DNA of 11,963 bases from Candidatus Fermentibacteraceae bacterium (GTDB lineage: Bacteria; Fermentibacterota; Fermentibacteria; Fermentibacterales; JCC-6): contig JAGGYZ010000238.1 in assembly GCA_021162285.1 (NCBI GenBank), positions 1 to 11,963 on the forward strand, given 5' to 3'. The notes under the pieces were generated by a model. That model saw only the letters and a list, made by a program, of their open reading frames with translations, had not been told where the DNA came from and searched no databases. The translations under genes and the position numbers were made by a program. Positions 7,152 through 11,963 of this stretch are shown piece after piece (the first letter of the stretch is position 1; every line of letters starts with the position of its first letter).

Positions 7152-8354
7152 TCACCTCTCAATTTCCGGCGGACATGTGTGCAGCGACACCATCAGCCCC
7201 GCGAGATCCGAGACGCTCACGTTAACCGCAAGTTTTTCCAGAACGGAAATCGCATGGGTATAACTTGCACCTCTGGCAAACACTCTTCTGGGTTTTTCCG
7301 AACCGTCAGAAACCATATAGAACCCATGTTCTCCACGGGTTGACTCCGCCTTTACATACGTCTGTCCCTGCGGGATTTTCCAGTGAAGCAGGTTGGGCAT
7401 TTCTGCCTGTATGGCACCTTCTTCAGGTATCCTGTCAAGAATCTGAGCTACAAGATCAAGGCTCTGGTTCAGTTCTCTGTACCTGACCTGTGCTCTGGCG
7501 TAGGCATCACCTTCAGTGGCTGTAATCATCTTGATGTCCAGGTTGTCGTAACACACATAGGGATTGTTCATTCTTATATCGTATTCCCTGCCGCTTGCGC
7601 GGGCATTGGGACCTACAATGCCGTATTCATCAACCATCTCCGGTGAAATTACTCCCAGCCCCTGCAGCCTTGACTTTATGATGGCGTTAGAGAGAAACGT
7701 ATTGTCAATGTCCTGCATCAGCCTTCTGGTTTTAACGATCAGCCTTCGTGCTCTGTCTTTAAATCCGTCTGGAAGATTCTTCCTTACACCACCTGGAATC
7801 ATGTACATGTGGTAAACGCGACCACCTGTCATTTCCTCAAAAAGATCCAGCCAGTAATCACGCATGCCAACTGTCCATTGACTGATGGCGCCCATTCCAA
7901 GAGAACCGGCCTGACCACCTATCCACATAAGGAAACTGCCGACTCTGGACATCTCAAGATTCAGAGTCCTGAGCCACATGGCTTTCTCCGGAACAGTTAT
8001 CCCGGCAAGATCCTCCATGGCAGCGGAAACGCAGTATTCATTGGTATCAGGCTCAGGCACACATATCCTGCAGACTATAGGAAAACACTGGATGTATCTT
8101 CGCCTTTCCATCAGTTTTTCAAAAGATCTGTGCAGATAGCCCATGTGAGCTTTCGCGTCGACTATTTCGTCACCGTTGATGATAAGTTCAACAGCCATGT
8201 TCCCGGTAACACCCGGGTGCTGCGGACCCTGCCATATCTTTGTAAACTTATGGGATTCAAGGTCAATTACAGGTTTACCTTCCTCCTCCACAGGATATTT
8301 GGACCTGTCTGCCTCAAAACCCCTGTACTTGCTTTTGGATAAATTACTCATCAT
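7152..8354 (-). CDS. mbxL: MbxL/NuoD-like large subunit with CxxE in place of both [NiFe] CxxC motifs
   Basis: 400 residues of the NuoD / group 4 [NiFe]-hydrogenase large-subunit family. The family element G43-P-Q-H-P-G appears near the N terminus, followed by H70-M-G-Y-L-H-R. Where hydrogenases bind nickel with two CxxC pairs, this protein has R-I-C98-V-P-E101 and H-T-C394-P-P-E397. By spacing, the first cysteine of each pair (terminal nickel ligand) is kept and the second (bridging) is Glu, so a [NiFe] site is not expected. Complex I NuoD lacks all four cysteines, so this is not plain NuoD either; the half-retained pattern points to the Mbx/Mbs family. Cys90, Cys95 and Cys108 also cluster here. 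Two ATGs stand together at 8354 and 8351; the second has better spacing (five bases) from AAGGAG. It overlaps the upstream NuoC-like gene by 8-11 bases. Confidence 0.9.
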   Translation of the reverse strand: MMSNLSKSKYRGFEADRSKYPVEEEGKPVIDLESHKFTKIWQGPQHPGVTGNMAVELIINGDEIVDAKAHMGYLHRSFEKLMERRRYIQCFPIVCRICVPEPDTNEYCVSAAMEDLAGITVPEKAMWLRTLNLEMSRVGSFLMWIGGQAGSLGMGAISQWTVGMRDYWLDLFEEMTGGRVYHMYMIPGGVRKNLPDGFKDRARRLIVKTRRLMQDIDNTFLSNAIIKSRLQGLGVISPEMVDEYGIVGPNARASGREYDIRMNNPYVCYDNLDIKMITATEGDAYARAQVRYRELNQSLDLVAQILDRIPEEGAIQAEMPNLLHWKIPQGQTYVKAESTRGEHGFYMVSDGSEKPRRVFARGASYTHAISVLEKLAVNVSVSDLAGLMVSLHTCPPEIER

Positions 8355-8904
8355 CTCTCCTTATCCGGGGAGATGCAGCATAGTTTTTGTACATCTTCTC
8401 TTTCATGTATTCCTTCGGGTCATTTGTGGACCTGCCTGGACGCTGAAAGAAAGTTCGCTCCGAATACTCCAGTGTATCGAAATCTCTTCTCATCGGCGGC
8501 ATTTCCTCCCAGCCCTCAAGAACAAAAGATTCGTGAACCCGCGGGGAACCCGGAAAATCTATTCCGTACAGTTCATGTAATTCCCTCTGGTACTGCCAGC
8601 CGTGAGCCCACAATTTGTGTATTGAGTTCATTTCCGGCTTGTCTCTGTCTATAAGAACCAGAACTCCGAGGTTTACCCCGGTTTCGTAGTTGTAGAGCAT
8701 GTAGGTAAGCTGAAAACGGGAGTCTTCAATAAAATCTACAGCCTGCAGAAAAGCCAGATGAGTAAATCCTTCATTTTTCTTCAAATGGGAAAGAATCATC
8801 TCAAGCTGTGCTTTCTCCACAGTGATGAAGTAGAGATCGTCTCTCTGCTTCCTGTAGGCCTTGAGATGAACCATACCCTTTATCTTTCTTATGAGTTGCT
8901 CCAT
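8344..8904 (-). CDS. mbxK: MbxK/NuoC-like (30-kDa type) subunit
   Basis: 186 residues of the complex I 30-kDa / NuoC family, a peripheral-arm subunit without cofactors that braces the small and large subunits. The signature near residues 105-145 reads R-E-L-H-E-L-Y-G-I-D-F-P-G-S-P-R-V, then an E-x-x-P-x-R-R-D-F element, close to the E-R-E-x-x-D-M-F-G-I motif of NuoC. The start chosen is the ATG at 8904, preceded five bases earlier by GGTGGGAG. The upstream ATG at 8919, overlapping the previous stop as TAATG, lacks a good ribosome site and adds only five residues. It is separate from the NuoD-like gene, unlike the NuoCD fusions of some bacteria. Confidence 0.88.
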   Translation of the reverse strand: MEQLIRKIKGMVHLKAYRKQRDDLYFITVEKAQLEMILSHLKKNEGFTHLAFLQAVDFIEDSRFQLTYMLYNYETGVNLGVLVLIDRDKPEMNSIHKLWAHGWQYQRELHELYGIDFPGSPRVHESFVLEGWEEMPPMRRDFDTLEYSERTFFQRPGRSTNDPKEYMKEKMYKNYAASPRIRRDDE

Positions 8905-8918
8905 GTTTGCTCCCACCA

Positions 8919-9560
8919 TTACCAGTTGTAGTCCGGCATGTTCCAGTCCTTGATAATCTGCTTCTGGTTTTCCTTGTACCAGTCAAACTTCTCAGTGTAC
9001 TCGTTCATTCCTTCGCATTCTCCGGCTCTTATCTTTTCTTTCAGCCTGTTGAACCCGGCGATAAGAGCCTCAGGACGAGGCATGCAGCCGGCAATGTAAA
9101 CATCCACAGGAATGTAGTAATCGAGTCTGTTTATTGTGTTGTAGCTGTCGTAGTACATTCCGCCGTTTATGGTGCAGCTTCCAAGTGCGATCACGTACTT
9201 CGGACCCTGCATCTGCTCGTAGCTTCTGATGATTCTTTTTATCGTTTTGATAGAGGCATAACCGCCTACAACAAACACCGAAGCCTGCCTCGGTGTTGGC
9301 CTGGGGAAAATACCGAACCTCGCCATATCAAATCTGGAGGTCATCAGAGGCCTCAGTTCTGTGGCACCGCAGCCTGTACCAAAAGCAAGCATCCAGAGAG
9401 AACGGGATCTGGCCCAGTTAAGAAACCCTTCATAGTACTTGTTGAATGCTTCAACACTGGAGGGTCTGTCATCTGAAAACAGACAGCGTTCGCACTCGGG
9501 AAGACCCTCGTTAGCCAGCTTCATCTGTTTTTCTATGTCATCAATGTGCTTTTTGTTCAC
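8919..9560 (-). CDS. mbxJ: MbxJ/NuoB-like iron-sulfur subunit with a three-cysteine proximal cluster site
   Basis: 213 residues of the NuoB (PSST) / hydrogenase small-subunit family, which holds the cluster nearest the active site. Ligand positions: F60-G-T-G-C64-G65 (complex I has Cys-Cys here; hydrogenases Cys-x2-Cys), G127-S-C129 and G158-C159-M-P-R-P. The canonical fourth cysteine is Gly65. R81-F-G, P90-R-Q-A-S and G133-G-M-Y match NuoB strongly, so the gene is intact. A further C23-x2-C26 pair sits in the N-terminal extension, and Cys182 lies late; either could take part in metal binding, but this is unproven. Start: GTG at 9560, whose GTGA overlaps the stop of the NuoH-like gene, with GGGGGGAG four bases upstream. 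A longer frame to 9620 lies inside the neighbouring gene and is rejected. Confidence 0.9.
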   Translation of the reverse strand: MNKKHIDDIEKQMKLANEGLPECERCLFSDDRPSSVEAFNKYYEGFLNWARSRSLWMLAFGTGCGATELRPLMTSRFDMARFGIFPRPTPRQASVFVVGGYASIKTIKRIIRSYEQMQGPKYVIALGSCTINGGMYYDSYNTINRLDYYIPVDVYIAGCMPRPEALIAGFNRLKEKIRAGECEGMNEYTEKFDWYKENQKQIIKDWNMPDYNW

Positions 9561-10477
9561 GATGCTCCCCCCAGATACACTATGTAGGCTATGGACAGTA
9601 CTCCTATAAGGGCAGGCCATTTCAGGAAGAACCGGAAAGACTGTTCCGGCCTGAACCGTGGATATGCCGCACCGACAAACACAGAGAACATGTAGATAAA
9701 GAAAGTCTTCACTATCATCTCAATGATATTGGTGGCTCCACCAAAAAACAGGTTCATGAACAGTACAAGTTTTGCCGCGGCGAACAGACCTCTGTTCGTC
9801 TGCAGTATGCTTAAAAAACTACCATTCATCTCAATTGGAGGACCTATCGGAATCTCCTGGGGAGCCATAACGATACTGAATGGAGCATGCATATTCATTC
9901 CCAGAATTGAGATCATTGCGGCAATCACAGCCAGAGGGTTGGTGAACAGCGTCCAGTTCATAAAACCACCCTGCTGTGCCGCAACAATCGAAGTGATATT
10001 CAGCGAATGGTACTGTATCGCAACAGCGATAACAGCCAGAGAGAAAGGAACTTCAAAGGCAGACATCTGAGAAAGACCTCTGGCAATTCCCATGGGAGAG
10101 TAGGGGTGACCTCCCTGACCTGCACCAAGAGCCATTCCCAGCTGACCGAAAAATATGAAGTACATCACCAGAAGCAGGTCTCCCGACATGGAGAAGTTTG
10201 AAAACACTGCGGAACCGAAGATCACAGGAATAAACAGGTAGGTTCCCAGCCCTCCAGCCAGCCTGAACACAGGCCCCAGATAAAACATCCTTCCGTGAGA
10301 AACAGACACTCTCCTGCCATGGGTCTGTATGATGTCAAGAAACGGCTGCCAGACTGGAGGACCAAACCTTCCGTGAACTCTAGCGTACAGTTTCCGAACA
10401 ATTCCACCCAGTGTCAGTCCATACACCGTTGCAACAGTCACAGAAATAACTGTGTATAAAGCTACCGTCATAGTCAT
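9557..10477 (-). CDS. mbxM: MbxM/NuoH-like membrane anchor subunit
   Basis: 306 residues, about eight hydrophobic segments, of the NuoH / HycD / MbhM family that joins the peripheral arm to the membrane ion-pumping arm. The first cytoplasmic loop has the family block R-K-L-Y-A-R-V-H-G-R-F-G-P-P-V-W-Q-P (about 28-45). A later loop reads A-P-Q-E-I-P-I-G-P-P-I-E-M-N-G, corresponding to the conserved acidic loop near the quinone or coupling site; the helix before it includes H-P-Y-S-P-M-G-I-A-R-G-L. Start: ATG at 10477, overlapping the upstream stop as TAATG, with GGGAG seven bases before it. There is no evidence whether the complex uses a quinone; in MBS-type complexes the equivalent cavity is not a quinone site. 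Confidence 0.9.
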   Translation of the reverse strand: MTMTVALYTVISVTVATVYGLTLGGIVRKLYARVHGRFGPPVWQPFLDIIQTHGRRVSVSHGRMFYLGPVFRLAGGLGTYLFIPVIFGSAVFSNFSMSGDLLLVMYFIFFGQLGMALGAGQGGHPYSPMGIARGLSQMSAFEVPFSLAVIAVAIQYHSLNITSIVAAQQGGFMNWTLFTNPLAVIAAMISILGMNMHAPFSIVMAPQEIPIGPPIEMNGSFLSILQTNRGLFAAAKLVLFMNLFFGGATNIIEMIVKTFFIYMFSVFVGAAYPRFRPEQSFRFFLKWPALIGVLSIAYIVYLGGAS

Positions 10478-11963
10478 TATTTTACTCCCATTACAACATA
10501 CATCACAACGATATACATTATTATGTGTAGAACATATGTCTGCCCGTTTCCGGTGTAGACCCGTCTGAGGAAATCACCGAATGAGTGAGCCCACTCGGAA
10601 GTACCCTCCCAGAAAGACTGTATTCTCGGCAGGGTCAACCTGCCGAGCGCCTTCCTGTAATGGGCATACATGTTGTGAGCCACATGGGTTGTCTGCGGAG
10701 ATTCAGGTCTCTCGGCAGCGTACACAATGTTAAACTGCTTGACCTTTTGACTTTTGCCCTTGAAGAGAAGCAGAAAGATGAACGGCACCGCGAACACAGC
10801 CATTGTCACTCGCATTATCAGGTTTCCGTTCCAGTTCCCCAGTGCACTGATGATGTTCAATCCGTCTATCTGAATAGACGAATCAAAGAACCGCTCCGCA
10901 ATTGCGTTGAGCGGTCTGATGATGAGGCTTGGGAACGCGGACATTACCATTATCCCGGCCATGTATATGTACTGGGGGATAATGAACCACACCGGAGCCT
11001 CTTTGATGTTCTGATGCTCGTACTTGAGCTGACCGAGGAATATGGTGTGTATCAGCCTGTACAGGTAGAGAAAGCTGACGGCAGAGGCGAAGAACAGAAC
11101 ACCTGCCTGCAGGTACCATCCCTTTGTGATGAATGCCGTGTAGATCAGCCACTTGGCTCCGAAACCGGAGAGAGGCGGAACACCGGACACAGCGATTATG
11201 GAAATAAGTACGGTAATGTACGACCAGGGCATTCTGGAAATCAGGCCGCCCATCTCATACATCTTTCTTGTGTGCGTTCTGTAGTAGACACCTGCGATGG
11301 CGATGAACAATGCAGACTTGAACATCATGTGGTTAAATGCAAGATACAGTGCCGAGACCAGGCCGAGATGGGTTATCATGGCAAGAGCCGCCACCACATA
11401 ACCGACCTGACTCATGCTTGAGTACGCAAGCAGCCTCTTGGCATCTTCCTGGAATGAAGCCATGAATGCACCCACCAGGGCAGTTACCACTCCGATCCAG
11501 CCAATCCAGTAGAACACCGGGAAAGAAGGTGCGTGGGCAATGTACGAAATCGCAACCATCAAAAGCCCCAGCACACCGGCTTTAAGAAGTATCGCCGAGA
11601 TAAAGGATGACACATCTGCTTCAGCCTCGGCGTGAGCTTCCGGCAGCCAGATATGAACACCTGCGGAACCGGCTTTAATCATGAAACCGATTGCCAGCAC
11701 TATTATCGATATAAGCGGCAGGTTCACATTCTCAATAGACAGCATCAGAGCAGAGGCGGAAGTTAATACCGGAGCAAAACTGAACCCGATCATAAGCAGG
11801 TAGGCACCTGCCGTTGAGAAGATCATATACATCAACGAAGCCCTCTGTGCCCTCTGACCTCTGAGTATCAGCAGGAAGGAAGATATGGTCATAAATTCCC
11901 AGCTGAGAAAAAACTCCAGATAAGATGAGGCAATCAGCAGGTTTCCAAAGGAGAATATCATCA
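10477..11963 (-). CDS. MbxH'/NuoL-like ion-translocating antiporter subunit, N terminus beyond window
   Basis: 494 visible residues of an Mrp-antiporter-like subunit (NuoL/M/N, HyfB family); the frame stays open to the window edge, and by comparison about 100-130 residues (TM1-4) are missing. Numbering from the first in-frame Met: E22 in S-W-E-F-M-T is the conserved TM5 glutamate; K96 in G-F-M-I-K-A-G and K127 in L-L-K-A-G-V are the channel lysines, with H-I-W-L-P-E-A-H-A-E-A between them. G-V-P-P-L-S-G-F-G-A-K is the later lysine-bearing element. After a transmembrane helix near 380-400, a polar stretch of about 75 residues (E-R-P-E-S-P, Y-A-H-Y-R-K-A, R-R-V-Y-T-G-N) leads to one last helix. 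That TM-amphipathic-TM layout is seen in antiporters that lie next to or tie into neighbouring subunits. The stop TAA overlaps the NuoH-like start. Proton or sodium specificity cannot be read from this. Confidence 0.87.
   Translation of the reverse strand, partial: MIFSFGNLLIASSYLEFFLSWEFMTISSFLLILRGQRAQRASLMYMIFSTAGAYLLMIGFSFAPVLTSASALMLSIENVNLPLISIIVLAIGFMIKAGSAGVHIWLPEAHAEAEADVSSFISAILLKAGVLGLLMVAISYIAHAPSFPVFYWIGWIGVVTALVGAFMASFQEDAKRLLAYSSMSQVGYVVAALAMITHLGLVSALYLAFNHMMFKSALFIAIAGVYYRTHTRKMYEMGGLISRMPWSYITVLISIIAVSGVPPLSGFGAKWLIYTAFITKGWYLQAGVLFFASAVSFLYLYRLIHTIFLGQLKYEHQNIKEAPVWFIIPQYIYMAGIMVMSAFPSLIIRPLNAIAERFFDSSIQIDGLNIISALGNWNGNLIMRVTMAVFAVPFIFLLLFKGKSQKVKQFNIVYAAERPESPQTTHVAHNMYAHYRKALGRLTLPRIQSFWEGTSEWAHSFGDFLRRVYTGNGQTYVLHIIMYIVVMYVVMGVK

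Noticed and set aside
8907..9476. 189-residue plus-strand open frame opposite the NuoB-like gene
   Set aside because: It is antisense to a gene with strong family motifs; its own translation matches nothing recognisable.
7152..9560. Reading the complex as a group 4 [NiFe] hydrogenase or as ordinary complex I
   Set aside because: The large subunit lacks two of the four nickel cysteines but keeps the other two, and the small subunit lacks the Cys-Cys of NuoB; the gene order and terminal flavoprotein also differ from nuo and ech/hyf operons.
10585..11421. 278-residue open frame on the plus strand
   Set aside because: It lies wholly antisense to the well-supported antiporter subunit, has no recognisable motif or hydrophobic pattern of its own, and is rich in His, Arg and Gln as expected of a shadow frame.
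1..11963. CRISPR arrays, tRNA or rRNA genes, insertion sequences, direct-repeat arrays
   Set aside because: No regularly spaced repeats, cloverleaf-like sequence, transposase frame or flanking inverted repeats were seen by eye on either strand.

Overview
The window reads as the chromosome of an anaerobic bacterium of roughly balanced base composition. Ten adjacent genes lie on the minus strand, and one gene fragment at the left edge lies on the plus strand. Protein style (a SUMF1-domain lipoprotein, a TldD/TldE pair, an anaerobic ion-pumping complex) fits an uncultured fermentative lineage such as the FCB group or Fermentibacteria-like bacteria. That placement is inference; no rRNA or other marker is present.

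Right half (11963 down to 5348): the downstream part of one tightly coupled operon for a membrane-bound, complex-I-related oxidoreductase. In transcription order it holds a NuoL/MbxH'-like antiporter subunit (cut by the window edge), a NuoH/MbxM-like membrane anchor, a NuoB/MbxJ-like iron-sulfur subunit, a NuoC/MbxK-like subunit, a NuoD/MbxL-like large subunit, and a flavoprotein that joins a NuoI/MbxN-like two-cluster ferredoxin to a GltD/NfnL-like NAD(P)H-FAD oxidoreductase. The order H'-M-J-K-L-N is that of the Pyrococcus mbx/mbs operon (formerly Mbx, now called the sulfane sulfur reductase MBS). The active-site residues agree with that family rather than with a hydrogenase or complex I. 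Both [NiFe]-type CxxC motifs of the large subunit read CxxE, and the proximal cluster of the small subunit has only three of the four canonical cysteines. The fused flavoprotein suggests a complex that couples electron flow among ferredoxin, NAD(P)H and possibly a sulfur acceptor to ion pumping. A perfect 10-bp GC hairpin closes the operon.

Middle (5287 to 4337): a likely sigma70-type promoter, then a secreted SUMF1/FGE-domain lipoprotein that lacks the FGE catalytic cysteines.

Left half (4336 down to 487): a compact four-gene cluster encoding PpnP-like nucleoside phosphorylase, the metallopeptidase TldD, its partner TldE/PmbA, and an exported PPP-family (Shewanella-like) phosphatase. These are close or overlapping and look co-transcribed.

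Left edge (1 to 159): the C-terminal end of a patatin-like phospholipase on the plus strand, converging on the phosphatase gene. About 330 bases of largely non-coding sequence lie between them.
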